From the NCBI RefSeq assembly GCF_002837185.1, contig NZ_KZ478006.1, forward strand, positions 1 to 64,000: 64,000 nt of DNA, given 5' to 3'. Origin of the DNA: Pseudomonas fluorescens (GTDB lineage Bacteria; Pseudomonadota; Gammaproteobacteria; Pseudomonadales; Pseudomonadaceae). The position numbers and the translations under genes are program-made. The notes beneath the pieces are model-generated. The model saw nothing but the letters and a program-made list of their open reading frames with translations, did not search any database and was not told where the DNA came from. Numbering within the stretch: position 1 is the first letter of the stretch; each line of letters opens with the position of its first letter. Below are positions 26,111-35,599 of the stretch, piece by piece.

Positions 26111-28622
26111 GGCATACCACCGGTGCAGTGTCGTAGAGTTGGTCATCATCAGGCTCTTGCTCCAGGTTGACGTGCAGCAGGCAGGATTGCGAATCCGGCA
26201 GTGAAACTTTCAGGGTTTGTGGGCCATCGATATTGCTGAGGAAAATCATGCCGTCAGCCACCACGTTGGTGACAAAGCTGTTGTCCTGGCCGAACACTGC
26301 GGCCCCTTGAGGCAAGGGCCGGCCCTGTTCGTCCCGGGCCTCAAGCAACAGGCGCCGGACTTTCACCACATCAAAGTCGAGCCTGTTGACTGAACCCCGA
26401 CCGGCGGCGAGTACCTTGGTCCCGTTCTTCAAGTCGACCCGCTTGGGCAGCGACTGGGTCACTACTTGCAGATGGTTTTCGCTGTAGGCCTGCAGTCCGG
26501 GGATCACCGCCTGGCCGGTGAAATCGGTCCATACCGGCCCTTGGGGCGTCGAGACCTTGGCCACGCCGATATCGCCCACCGAGACAATGCCAAAGGTGTC
26601 CTGCACGGCATATGGCGAGAAGGTCACCCCGTGCTCGTGGGCCACAATGCCGCCTTGCAACTGACCGGTATAGTTGGTGTTCGACGGATCACGGCTGGCG
26701 CCCACGCTCAAGCGGGTATACAGCGGTAAGACGTCCAAACGGCCGTGCACGCTTTGTTCTCGTTCTTTCACATCCCGATCAACACCGACCTCGTAACTCA
26801 CATAATCGTTGACTCGCTCGTTGAGGGCGGTGCCGGCATCCAGCCGATCACCTCGACGACTGACGTAAGAACTCACACTCCGATCAGCCCCGAGGGGCAT
26901 CGTGACTTGCAGCCTGATAGACGTGCCCTCGTCCAGCCGTTCGTCGCGGCGGCCGCCCCTCACCGGGTCCAGGCGCCGAGGCTCGGTCGCTCCGACCTGA
27001 GCGTCGGCGATCAGGGCTACACCCACGCCGTAGAACGTGTTGTTCCACGAGGCAGAGAGGTGGTCGCTGGATCGCCCGTCAAATTGCGAGTTACGGGTAA
27101 AACCGAGGGAGAAACCACCCAGGGCCGGGTCAGCCCAGCTTAAACCTGCCGTGTACTGGCGCTTGAAACGTGCATCGAGGTCGTACCCCCGCGACGCCTG
27201 GCCGGCGTCCAGTACCTCGCGGTAACCGCGGCTCTGTGCCGAGGCGCTCAGGTTGATATCAAGGTTGGCGAATAACGGTGTACCCAAAGACAGCGTGCTA
27301 CGCGCGCCGGCCACCTTGTCTTGGGCATCACGGGACAGGTTATGGCGCACGCCCACGTTCATCTGCTGGAAAAACACACTGCTCAGGGAGCCCCCCGCCG
27401 ACTGATACTCCTCGGTACTCAGCAGACCGAAACCCAGCGACGAGCGCTGGCCCAGCCCCCAGGTACCGCTGCCCATGGCGACCACAGGGGACTCCTGCCC
27501 GTCGATGGAGGTGTCCCGCACCTTACCGAGGGAAAAGTAATAGCCCGGCGTGATCGGAGTTCCACCCCGAAAGGACGCGGCGGGCACCACGAAACTGCGC
27601 CTTGCCCCTCGCAGGTCAATCACGCTCACATCCAAGTCGCTGGTGCTGTTCAGCAACGGTAAACCGGTCAGCCTGAACGGACCTTCCGGCACCAGGGTGG
27701 AGTGGATCAATGCGCCCGACTGACGAACTTCGACCCGTGACTGGCTTTGAGCCAGCCCTTCAACCACGACGTTGTTGTCGCCAGCACCGGTGCGTTGCTG
27801 GCCGTCTGGAAAGAACTGCAAGCCCGTCAGTTGCACACCGCCAAAGATCGGGTTGTTGCTGGAAAGCTGCCCCACCTGGAAGGTCGACTGCAACGCCGCG
27901 ATATCACGCTGGGCATAGGCATTGACCTGTTCGGTGTGCGTCTTGCCGTTGTCGGAAACATAAAACTGACGACTGCGAACAATCCAATTGCCCAGGTTGA
28001 ATCCCGCCTCGGTATAGGCCGATACGAAGCGACTTGTTGGCCCACCGCGCGATTGGGTATCGAAACCCAATACGTCGTAGTTGAAGATGGCTGCCGCACC
28101 ACCCTCGGAAAAATTCCCGACCTCCCACTCGGGCTCACGCAGGGACTGGGTCGGCACCACCAGGCTGACCTCGTCGCTGCTGGGGCGCAGCCGCACCGTG
28201 GTCGTCGGGTATTCCCCAACAAAATCGTGGCAGGCCTGGTCAGGGGTGATGCCCTCGCGCAAGAGCCTGGGCGGGGTAACCAGACCGGCCTTTGCCAACA
28301 ACGCGGGGGTGAAGCACAGCTGCCCCTGGTAATCGAAACGGGCGTCAACCAGCCCCAGCGGCGTGCCATTGACTCGCAGCCCGACCACATGCACACCCTC
28401 GCGAAAGCGCGCTGCGCTGCGAAAGTATTCAGACACCTTCGGATCAATTCCAAGGGAGTTCAACGCGGCCAGGTCAAAACCCTCCCCCAGCCCAACCGCT
28501 GCGCTGGTACCTGGCAGACTCCACAGCGTCGCGAGCCCCAGCAGGACCCTCGCGCGCGCCTGGGAGGAACCGCTGCCCGACACGCGTTTGGCGGAACGAC
28601 CTGATTGCCTGATTTTTTTCAT
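26100..28622 (-). CDS. Outer-membrane fimbrial usher
   Basis: An 840-residue FimD/PapC-family usher that exports and assembles pilin-chaperone complexes. After a signal region come an N-terminal domain (VDARFDYQGQLCFTPALLAKAGL), the barrel with plug (FRLTGLPLLNSTSDLDVSVIDL), and C-terminal domains (LEARDEQGRPLPQGAAVFGQ). The last ends in a CLLHVNLEQ-type stretch with paired Cys. The ATG at 28622 lies 7 bases after the chaperone stop. Length is at the usual size for the family. Confidence 0.94.
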   Translation of the reverse strand: MKKIRQSGRSAKRVSGSGSSQARARVLLGLATLWSLPGTSAAVGLGEGFDLAALNSLGIDPKVSEYFRSAARFREGVHVVGLRVNGTPLGLVDARFDYQGQLCFTPALLAKAGLVTPPRLLREGITPDQACHDFVGEYPTTTVRLRPSSDEVSLVVPTQSLREPEWEVGNFSEGGAAAIFNYDVLGFDTQSRGGPTSRFVSAYTEAGFNLGNWIVRSRQFYVSDNGKTHTEQVNAYAQRDIAALQSTFQVGQLSSNNPIFGGVQLTGLQFFPDGQQRTGAGDNNVVVEGLAQSQSRVEVRQSGALIHSTLVPEGPFRLTGLPLLNSTSDLDVSVIDLRGARRSFVVPAASFRGGTPITPGYYFSLGKVRDTSIDGQESPVVAMGSGTWGLGQRSSLGFGLLSTEEYQSAGGSLSSVFFQQMNVGVRHNLSRDAQDKVAGARSTLSLGTPLFANLDINLSASAQSRGYREVLDAGQASRGYDLDARFKRQYTAGLSWADPALGGFSLGFTRNSQFDGRSSDHLSASWNNTFYGVGVALIADAQVGATEPRRLDPVRGGRRDERLDEGTSIRLQVTMPLGADRSVSSYVSRRGDRLDAGTALNERVNDYVSYEVGVDRDVKEREQSVHGRLDVLPLYTRLSVGASRDPSNTNYTGQLQGGIVAHEHGVTFSPYAVQDTFGIVSVGDIGVAKVSTPQGPVWTDFTGQAVIPGLQAYSENHLQVVTQSLPKRVDLKNGTKVLAAGRGSVNRLDFDVVKVRRLLLEARDEQGRPLPQGAAVFGQDNSFVTNVVADGMIFLSNIDGPQTLKVSLPDSQSCLLHVNLEQEPDDDQLYDTAPVVCHVR

Positions 28623-28629
28623 AGGCCAG

Positions 28630-29331
28630 TCAATCCGCTCCTGCCGTAACGGGTGCGCGGTAGCTGTCCACCGTAAACCCATAGACCGTGGCCGGTTGAA
28701 TGCCCACGGCCGCCACCCCCGCCACTGAGCCTGCCGACGCGAGCGTCAGTACTTCGCCCGGCAGGATGTAGGTTCGCGGCAACGTTGCCACGCCTGCCTG
28801 CGGATGCAGTTGGACTTCCATCCCAAGGCGCACGACGTAAGCGCTGTTGTTGTGGACCCTCAACTGACCCCCTTCACGCGTCCATGTCAGCAGTTGCCAG
28901 GGCGCGTCATGCCTGGGCAAGCCCTTGGGGTGCAGGATCAATGGAAGGCTCTGGCGCAAGGTGATACCAATGGTCGCACCGCCGGGTGCACGGGCTTCGG
29001 GGATACCTTCAAAGGAAACTCGCTTCAGGCGCTGGGTCTTGAGCGGCTTCTTCGTGGTACTGATGAAGCGGACAAGCTGGGTGTCGCCCGCTTCGACACG
29101 AGTAATCGGGGGCGTTACGATCAACAAGGGTTCAAGGTCTTCAGGTACGTTTTGTATGACCGAATGAAGCAAGGCAGGGCCGGGGTCCGTATTTTTAATG
29201 TTCAGCGTCGCCTCACCCTCTTCTTCATTCAGAATGACAACGGTTGTCTCGGGCTGCATTCCGTCCGCTACCGCCATACCACACAAAAAGAGGCACAAGC
29301 TTATATAGCGCAGCAACGACATCACGATCAT
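28630..29331 (-). CDS. Periplasmic fimbrial chaperone
   Basis: A 233-residue PapD-like chaperone that caps pilins by donor-strand complementation. It shows a signal peptide (LLRYISLCLFLCGMAVA), N-terminal immunoglobulin-like strand text TTVVILNEEEGEATLNIKN, and the C-terminal domain with AYVVRLG and ILPGEVLTL. I chose the ATG at 29331, as GAGGG stands 8 bases upstream; starts at 29346 (GTG) or 29322 remain possible. The canonical basic residue pair was not verified by alignment. The usher follows after 7 bases. Confidence 0.88.
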   Translation of the reverse strand: MIVMSLLRYISLCLFLCGMAVADGMQPETTVVILNEEEGEATLNIKNTDPGPALLHSVIQNVPEDLEPLLIVTPPITRVEAGDTQLVRFISTTKKPLKTQRLKRVSFEGIPEARAPGGATIGITLRQSLPLILHPKGLPRHDAPWQLLTWTREGGQLRVHNNSAYVVRLGMEVQLHPQAGVATLPRTYILPGEVLTLASAGSVAGVAAVGIQPATVYGFTVDSYRAPVTAGAD

Positions 29332-29461
29332 TGTAAGAGCCCTCACCGGATTTTCCCCACAGCCATAAAGTCAAACATTAACTAAGGCGCACGTTAAAAC
29401 AGCCGACACTTAACAAAGGGAGATAAGCACCCTGAGTCAATGTCGGCCGTTAATGACGTAC

Positions 29462-30112
29462 TTAGATGTAATCCACTGAAATATTGGTGCGACCATCCAG
29501 CGTGATATCGCGGTTAATGTCCAAATCCTGCGTGCGGTTGATAACGGCTTTCACTTCAAGCGTGCCCGTAAGGGTGGTGATGGATGCAGGTACCGCAGCG
29601 GAGCCGCTACGCCAAGAATACTGGGCAGGCGATTGGGCGACTTTGCCATCACTGTTCTGCCAGGCCCCCGTATCTGCGCTGCGCGTGATCGGGCTCAGAG
29701 TCCCGCCGGACGATCTAAGGTCCTTGAGGGTAACGGAGTACCCACCGGTACGCTTGCCACCTTCCATGCCCAGGCCGTAGTTCTGCGCCTCGGTGAAACC
29801 GGCACCGAGAATGTTTGGCACCTTGCTGGCAGCTTGCAGGTCAGTCAGCATCACACGAAATTGTGCGCCTTTTTGGCCGCAGTTGAGGTTCATGCTGACC
29901 GTTTTCGCTGCAAGAGGAGTGGGCTGCACGCCGGACAAGCTTGAGGCGGGAATGTTCCCGTAATCCACGACGCCGCCAGCGCCGAGACTGACGTTGCAAG
30001 CCACCGGCTTGATAGTCCCTCGTACAATCAGTTGAGCGACACTCGTTGCATGAGCCCCGATACTCGCGATCAGGCAAAGCGTACCCACTGTCACACCAAG
30101 CATTTTTTTCAT
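29462..30112 (-). CDS. DUF1120-type major pilin
   Basis: A 216-residue secreted subunit: signal peptide ending SIGAHA, then TSVAQLIVRGTIKPVACNVS and GGVVDYGNIPASSLS, the hallmark start of DUF1120 family pilins. Two cysteines (in VACNVS and NLNCGQ) probably form the pilin disulfide. The C terminus ISVDYI has a penultimate Tyr. The ATG at 30112 has an AGG ribosome site about 5-8 bases upstream. As first gene, separated by 130 bases from the chaperone, it is likely the most expressed subunit. Confidence 0.9.
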   Translation of the reverse strand: MKKMLGVTVGTLCLIASIGAHATSVAQLIVRGTIKPVACNVSLGAGGVVDYGNIPASSLSGVQPTPLAAKTVSMNLNCGQKGAQFRVMLTDLQAASKVPNILGAGFTEAQNYGLGMEGGKRTGGYSVTLKDLRSSGGTLSPITRSADTGAWQNSDGKVAQSPAQYSWRSGSAAVPASITTLTGTLEVKAVINRTQDLDINRDITLDGRTNISVDYI

Positions 30113-30557
30113 AATTAACCTGTCATCTGTAATGAGTCGGTGCATTTACAATGGCCGAACATTCCGTCCATACATAAATACCACCACGGCGAAGTTGCCG
30201 AGTGACAGTCTGCCGTTTTGGGATCGAGTTCATGAATCAGAGAACCCGCCAATAACTGTGGGAGCAGTAAAAATAAAAAGTGGGCCAGCCCTAATCTTCG
30301 AGTAGGCCTAAACTCAAACCCGACAAGCCAATAACTTTTAACGTGTAAGTAAAGTCACACACAGTACGATTACAGCAAGAAGTTAATTATTCCTACAAAG
30401 GTTGGAAGCCCATGCCTTGTGAACTTGGAAAGCAATCTTACTTAACCTGCAAGAATCCCTCACAGACGCCCGTAGGAGAATTACCGAAGCAGTACGCGTT
30501 GGCACCAAAGGTCGATCGTGGCACGATGGCTGGGTTATCGACCGAGACCCTCTTACC
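30113..30557. other. AT-rich leader between the fimbrial and ppx genes
   Basis: No gene is visible in these 445 bases. They must hold the fimbrial promoter (minus) and the ppx promoter (plus). Two dyads are seen: CCTA (30290-30293) with TAGG (30303-30306), and TTCC near 30390 with GGAA near 30405. GC content is lower than in the flanking genes. Confidence 0.55.
30290..30306. promoter_or_regulatory. Inverted repeat CCTA-N9-TAGG, possible operator
   Basis: A short dyad with AT-rich interior located 178 bases upstream of the pilin start. It is similar in form to sites of LuxR/FixJ-type response regulators such as RcsB or BvgA-like proteins. The protein is unknown. Confidence 0.3.
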
Positions 30558-32060
30558 ATGCCGCAATCCCAAGCCAAGAATCTGTCCCTGATCGCTGCCA
30601 TCGACCTGGGCTCCAACAGCTTTCACATGGTCGTGGCCAAGGCCCAGAACGGTGAAATCCGCATCCTTGAGCGGCTCGGCGAAAAAGTGCAACTGGCTGC
30701 CGGGATCAACGACGAACGTCAGCTCAATGAAGAATCCATGCAGCGTGGGCTCGACTGCCTCAAGCGCTTTGCGCAACTGATCAACGGCATGCCCCCTGGC
30801 GCTGTACGAATAGTGGGCACCAACGCCTTGCGCGAAGCCCGTAACCGCAACGAATTCATCCATCGCGCCGAGGAAATCCTCGGGCATCCGGTAGAGGTTA
30901 TTTCCGGCCGCGAAGAAGCGCGCCTGATTTACCTCGGGGTTTCCCACACGCTGGCCGACACCCCGGGCAAACGCCTGGTCGCGGACATTGGCGGCGGCAG
31001 CACCGAATTCATCATCGGCCAGCGTTTCGAACCCCTGCTGCGCGAAAGCCTGCAGATGGGCTGCGTCAGCTACACGCAGCGTTATTTCAAGGACGGCAAG
31101 ATCACCCCGGCGCGCTATGCCCAGGCCTACACGGCAGCGCGGCTGGAGATCATGAGTATCGAACACGCCCTGCACCGCCTGAGCTGGGATGAAGCCATCG
31201 GTTCCTCGGGCACCATCCGTGCCATCGGCCTGGCGCTCAAGGCCGGCGGCCATGGCACTGGCGAGGTGAATGCCGAAGGCCTGGCGTGGCTCAAGCGCAA
31301 GCTGTTCAAGCTGGGGGATGCCGAGAAGATCGACTTCGACGGCATCAAGCCTGACCGCCGCGCGATCTTCCCAGCCGGCCTGGCGATTCTTGAAGCGATC
31401 TTCGACGCCCTCGAACTGCAACGCATGGATCACTGTGACGGCGCCCTGCGCGAAGGTGTGCTCTATGACCTGCTCGGCCGCCATCACCATGAAGATGTGC
31501 GTGAGCGCACCCTCAGTTCGTTGATGGAGCGTTACCACGTAGACCTGGAGCAAGCGGCTCGCGTAGAGCGCAAAGCCCTGCATGCCTTCGACCAGGTGGC
31601 CGACGACTGGGACCTGCAAAACGGTGTATGGCGCGAACTGCTGGGCTGGGCCGCGAAAGTGCACGAAGTGGGCCTGGACATTGCCCACTACCACTATCAC
31701 AAGCATGGCGCCTACCTGATCGAGCATTCGGACCTGGCCGGGTTCTCACGGGAAGATCAGCAGATGCTCGCGCTGCTGGTGCGCGGTCACCGTCGCAATA
31801 TTCCCAAGGACAAGTTTGCCGAGTTCGGCAAGGACGGCATCAAGCTGATTCGCCTGTGCGCGCTGCTGCGCTTCGCAATCCTGTTCCACCACATCCGTGG
31901 CACCCAGGAAATGCCCCAGGTAAAACTGCGCGCCGACGGCGACAGCCTGGAAGTGATGTTCCCCAAAGGCTGGCTGGATGAAAACCAATTGACCCAGGCG
32001 GACTTCGCCCAGGAAGCGGAGTGGCTGACGCGGGTGGGGTTCAGCCTGAACCTGCGCTAA
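30558..32060 (+). CDS. ppx: Exopolyphosphatase
   Basis: A 500-residue Ppx/GppA phosphatase that releases phosphate from polyphosphate ends. The N-terminal actin-like domain has LIAAIDLGSNSFHMVVAK and VADIGGGSTEFIIGQ. The C-terminal HD-like region includes LGWAAKVHEVGLDIAHYHYH. It converges with ppk, the enzyme making polyphosphate, and a REP palindrome separates the two. The N terminus MPQSQAKNLSLIAAIDLG places the start at 30558, with a weak GAG ribosome site. Confidence 0.96.
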   Translation: MPQSQAKNLSLIAAIDLGSNSFHMVVAKAQNGEIRILERLGEKVQLAAGINDERQLNEESMQRGLDCLKRFAQLINGMPPGAVRIVGTNALREARNRNEFIHRAEEILGHPVEVISGREEARLIYLGVSHTLADTPGKRLVADIGGGSTEFIIGQRFEPLLRESLQMGCVSYTQRYFKDGKITPARYAQAYTAARLEIMSIEHALHRLSWDEAIGSSGTIRAIGLALKAGGHGTGEVNAEGLAWLKRKLFKLGDAEKIDFDGIKPDRRAIFPAGLAILEAIFDALELQRMDHCDGALREGVLYDLLGRHHHEDVRERTLSSLMERYHVDLEQAARVERKALHAFDQVADDWDLQNGVWRELLGWAAKVHEVGLDIAHYHYHKHGAYLIEHSDLAGFSREDQQMLALLVRGHRRNIPKDKFAEFGKDGIKLIRLCALLRFAILFHHIRGTQEMPQVKLRADGDSLEVMFPKGWLDENQLTQADFAQEAEWLTRVGFSLNLR

Positions 32061-32085
32061 CCCGATCTAAACAGCACCGCAACAC

Positions 32086-32121
32086 AAATGTGGGAGGGGG
32101 CAAGCCCCCTCCCACATTTTT
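32086..32121. repeat. Perfect REP palindrome between ppx and ppk
   Basis: A 16-bp perfect stem (32086-32101 with 32104-32119), GTGGGAGGGGGC family, with A and T runs outside. It is symmetric and could terminate both convergent genes. Confidence 0.9.
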
Positions 32122-32137
32122 CAGACCGTGCTGGGTC

Positions 32138-34360
32138 TCAGCTCACCGTCAGGATCGGGCTGCCCAGCTTCTCCAGCAGCGTCGCCTGCGCACTGCGCGG
32201 GTTCTGGTTGCCGGTCGGTGTGTTGCGTACATACCGCCCATCCGACTGCAGGCTCCAGCTGTGGGTGTTGTCGGTCAGGTAGCTTTCCAGCTCCTTCTTG
32301 ACCCGCATGATCAGCTTCTTGCCCTCCACCGGGAAGCAGGTCTCCACACGCTTGTCGAGGTTGCGTTCCATCCAGTCGGCACTGGAGAGGAACATCTGTT
32401 CCTCACCACCATTCAGGAAGTAGAACACCCGCGTGTGTTCCAGGAAGCGACCGATGATCGAGCGCACATGGATGTTATGCGAGACGCCGACAATGCCCGG
32501 GCGCAGGCAGCACATGCCACGTACCACCAGGTCGATGCGCACGCCCGACTGGCTGGCCTTGTACAGCGCGCGGATGATCTTCGGATCGGTCAGCGAGTTG
32601 AATTTGGCGATGATGTGCGCCGGCTTGCCGTCGAGGGCAAACTGCGTCTCGCGGGCAATCATGTCGAGCATGCCCTTCTTCAGGGTGAACGGCGCGTGCA
32701 GCAGCTTCTTCATGCGCAAGGTCTTGCCCATGCCGATGAGCTGGCTGAACAGCTTGCCGACGTCTTCGCACAGGGCGTCGTCGGAGGTCAGCAGGCTGTA
32801 GTCGGTGTAGAGCTTGGCGTTGCCGGCGTGGTAGTTGCCGGTGCCCAAGTGAGCATAACGCACGATTTCACCGGCTTCGCGACGCAGGATCAGCATCATC
32901 TTGGCGTGGGTCTTGAAGCCGACAACGCCGTAGATCACCACCGCACCGGCTGCTTGCAGACGGCTGGCCAATTGCAGGTTGGACTCCTCATCAAAGCGCG
33001 CTCGCAGCTCGATCACCGCGGTGACTTCCTTGCCGTTACGCGCAGCGTCGACCAGTGCATCGACGATTTCCGAGTTGGCACCCGAGCGATACAGCGTCTG
33101 GCGCACGGCCAGGACGTGGGGGTCCTTGGCGGCCTGGCGCAGCAGGTCGACCACCGGGGTGAACGACTCGAAGGGGTGCAGCAGCAGGATGTCCTGCTTG
33201 CTCACCACGCTGAAGATGTTCTCGCTGTTCTGCAGCAGTTTCGGGATCTGCGGCGTAAACGGCTTGTATTGCAGCTCCGGGTGGCTGTCCAGGCCGGTGA
33301 TGCTGAACAGGCGCGTCAGGTTGACCGGGCCATTGACCTGGTACAGCTCGGATTCGGCCAGGTTGAATTGCTTGAGCAGGTAGTCCGACAGGTGTTTGGG
33401 GCAGGTATCGGCCACTTCCAGGCGCACCGCATCGCCGTAGCGCCGCGAAAACAGCTCGCCGCGCAGGGCACGCGCCAGGTCTTCGACGTCTTCGGAGTCC
33501 AGCGCCAGGTCGGCGTTACGGGTCAGGCGGAACTGGTAGCAGCCCTTGACCTTCATGCCCTGAAACAGGTCATCGGCGTGCGCATGGATCATCGACGACA
33601 GGAATACATAGTTATCCCCAGCGCCCCCAACCTCTTCGGGTACCTTGATGATCCGTGGCAACAGACGTGGCGCCGGGATGATCGCAAGGCCCGAGTCGCG
33701 GCCGAAGGCGTCGATGCCTTCCAGCTCGACGATGAAGTTGAGGCTCTTGTTCACCAGCAACGGGAACGGGTGCGTCGGGTCGAGGCCGATCGGGGTGATG
33801 ATCGGCGAGATCTCGTCACGGAAGTAACGGCGCACCCAGGTCTTGATCTTGGTGGTCCAGTGGCGGCGACGGATGAAGCGAACCTGATGTTTTTCCAGTT
33901 CCGGCAGCAGGATGTCGTTGAGAATCGCGTATTGGCGGTCCACATGGCCGTGCACCAGTTCACTGATGCGCGCCAGGGCCTGGTGCGGTTGCAGGCCATC
34001 GGCCCCGGCTTGTTCACGGGCGAAGGTAATCTGCTTCTTGAGGCCGGCGACGCGGATTTCGAAGAATTCGTCCAGGTTGCTCGAGAAGATCAGCAGGAAT
34101 TTCAGCCGTTCCAGCAACGGATAGGACTCATCCAGCGCCTGTTCCAGCACGCGGATGTTGAATTGCAGTTGTGACAGCTCGCGGTGGATGTACAGGCTGC
34201 TGTCATCCAGGTTGGTGACCACGGCAACCGGCGCCGGCGCCGGCGCTTCGGCAACCACCGCAGGCGGGGCTGGCTCCAGCTCCGGCGGGGTCTCGGCGAC
34301 TTGTTCAACCACCGGATGAGCGTCTTTTACGGCAACTACTGTAAGTCCTTCGGTATTCAT
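32138..34360 (-). CDS. ppk1: Polyphosphate kinase 1
   Basis: A 740-residue PPK1 that polymerises the terminal phosphate of ATP. It contains ELSQLQFNIRVLEQALDESY, then the catalytic PLD-like half with GFKTHAKMMLILRREAG and the phospho-His region YAHLGTGNYHAGNAKLYTDY. The first ~45 residues are a Pro/Ala-rich extension (EPAPPAVVAEAPAPAPVAVV) before the conserved domain, so a shorter start may exist. It is downstream of hemB by 17 bases and convergent to ppx. Confidence 0.96.
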   Translation of the reverse strand: MNTEGLTVVAVKDAHPVVEQVAETPPELEPAPPAVVAEAPAPAPVAVVTNLDDSSLYIHRELSQLQFNIRVLEQALDESYPLLERLKFLLIFSSNLDEFFEIRVAGLKKQITFAREQAGADGLQPHQALARISELVHGHVDRQYAILNDILLPELEKHQVRFIRRRHWTTKIKTWVRRYFRDEISPIITPIGLDPTHPFPLLVNKSLNFIVELEGIDAFGRDSGLAIIPAPRLLPRIIKVPEEVGGAGDNYVFLSSMIHAHADDLFQGMKVKGCYQFRLTRNADLALDSEDVEDLARALRGELFSRRYGDAVRLEVADTCPKHLSDYLLKQFNLAESELYQVNGPVNLTRLFSITGLDSHPELQYKPFTPQIPKLLQNSENIFSVVSKQDILLLHPFESFTPVVDLLRQAAKDPHVLAVRQTLYRSGANSEIVDALVDAARNGKEVTAVIELRARFDEESNLQLASRLQAAGAVVIYGVVGFKTHAKMMLILRREAGEIVRYAHLGTGNYHAGNAKLYTDYSLLTSDDALCEDVGKLFSQLIGMGKTLRMKKLLHAPFTLKKGMLDMIARETQFALDGKPAHIIAKFNSLTDPKIIRALYKASQSGVRIDLVVRGMCCLRPGIVGVSHNIHVRSIIGRFLEHTRVFYFLNGGEEQMFLSSADWMERNLDKRVETCFPVEGKKLIMRVKKELESYLTDNTHSWSLQSDGRYVRNTPTGNQNPRSAQATLLEKLGSPILTVS

Positions 34361-34377
34361 GAGTGTTCCTGTGAGGG

Positions 34378-35391
34378 CTATTGTTGCTCTCTAAGCAATT
34401 GGGCAGCGCGGGCGGCGAAGTAGGTCAGAATGCCATCAGCGCCGGCACGTTTAAAGGCTGTCAGGGATTCGAGGATCACCCCTTCACTCAACCAACCATT
34501 CTGGATTGCGGCCATGTGCATGGCGTATTCACCGCTGACCTGATAGACAAAGGTCGGCACTTTGAATTCCTCTTTGACCCGGTAAAGGATGTCCAGGTAA
34601 GGCATCCCGGGCTTGACCATGACCATGTCGGCGCCTTCGGCCAGATCGGCCGCCACTTCGTGCAGGGCTTCGTGGCTGTTGGCCGGGTCCATCTGGTACG
34701 AAGCCTTGTCGGCCTTGCCCAGGTTCAGGGCCGAACCCACCGCATCGCGGAAGGGGCCGTAATAGGCGCTGGCGTACTTGGCCGAGTAGGCCATGATCCG
34801 CACGTTGACATGACCGGCCAACTCAAGCGCTTCGCGAATCGCCTGGATCCGACCGTCCATCATGTCCGACGGCGCCACCACCTGGGCACCTGCCGCCGCG
34901 TGGGACAAGGCCTGCTTGACCAGCGCATCGACGGTAATGTCGTTCTCGACGTAGCCTGACGGATCAAGGATGCCATCCTGCCCATGGGTGGTGAACGGAT
35001 CGAGGGCCACGTCGGTGATCACCCCAAGCTGCGGGAAACGCTCGCGCAGGGCGCGGGTGGCGCGCTGGGCGATCCCCTGCGGGTTCCAGGCTTCGGCAGC
35101 GTCAAGTGACTTGAGCTCAGCGGGCGTCACCGGGAACAGCGCCAGCGCCGGAATGCCCAGTTCCACCCAATGCGCGGCTTCTTCAAGCAGCAGATCAATA
35201 CTCAAGCGCTCCACCCCCGGCATCGAAGCCACCGCTTCCCGGCGATTTTCACCGTCCAGCACGAATACCGGCAGGATCAGATCATTCGTCGTCAGTACAT
35301 TTTCACGTACCAGACGGCGTGAAAAATCATCACGGCGGTTGCGGCGCAGACGAGTGGCGGGGAATAGCCGATTGGCGGGGGTAAAGCTCAC
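34378..35391 (-). CDS. hemB: Delta-aminolevulinic acid dehydratase
   Basis: A 337-residue porphobilinogen synthase. Schiff-base lysines lie in YSAKYASAYYGPF and MVMVKPGMPYLDILY. The metal loop reads ITDVALDPFTTHGQDGI, the Mg-type Asp-rich form rather than the Cys-rich zinc form. That is the class described for P. aeruginosa. It is followed by ppk with 17 bases between, so haem and polyphosphate genes may share a transcript. Confidence 0.97.
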   Translation of the reverse strand: MSFTPANRLFPATRLRRNRRDDFSRRLVRENVLTTNDLILPVFVLDGENRREAVASMPGVERLSIDLLLEEAAHWVELGIPALALFPVTPAELKSLDAAEAWNPQGIAQRATRALRERFPQLGVITDVALDPFTTHGQDGILDPSGYVENDITVDALVKQALSHAAAGAQVVAPSDMMDGRIQAIREALELAGHVNVRIMAYSAKYASAYYGPFRDAVGSALNLGKADKASYQMDPANSHEALHEVAADLAEGADMVMVKPGMPYLDILYRVKEEFKVPTFVYQVSGEYAMHMAAIQNGWLSEGVILESLTAFKRAGADGILTYFAARAAQLLREQQ

Positions 35392-35599
35392 GACAGACTC
35401 CTGAGCCCGCGTTTACGGGCGAGCGGTGCAGTTATAAGCGGCCATTATGACGAACGAATGACAGTTGTGCTTATCGATGCGACCTGTAGTCGCATTCGGC
35501 ACTGACATCGGAATTGTTCACTTCGTGACACATCTCGATACTTTCATGAATCTTCGTGAAGGCGTAGGCTGCGCGTTCATTTCGCCAGCACCCTAGACC

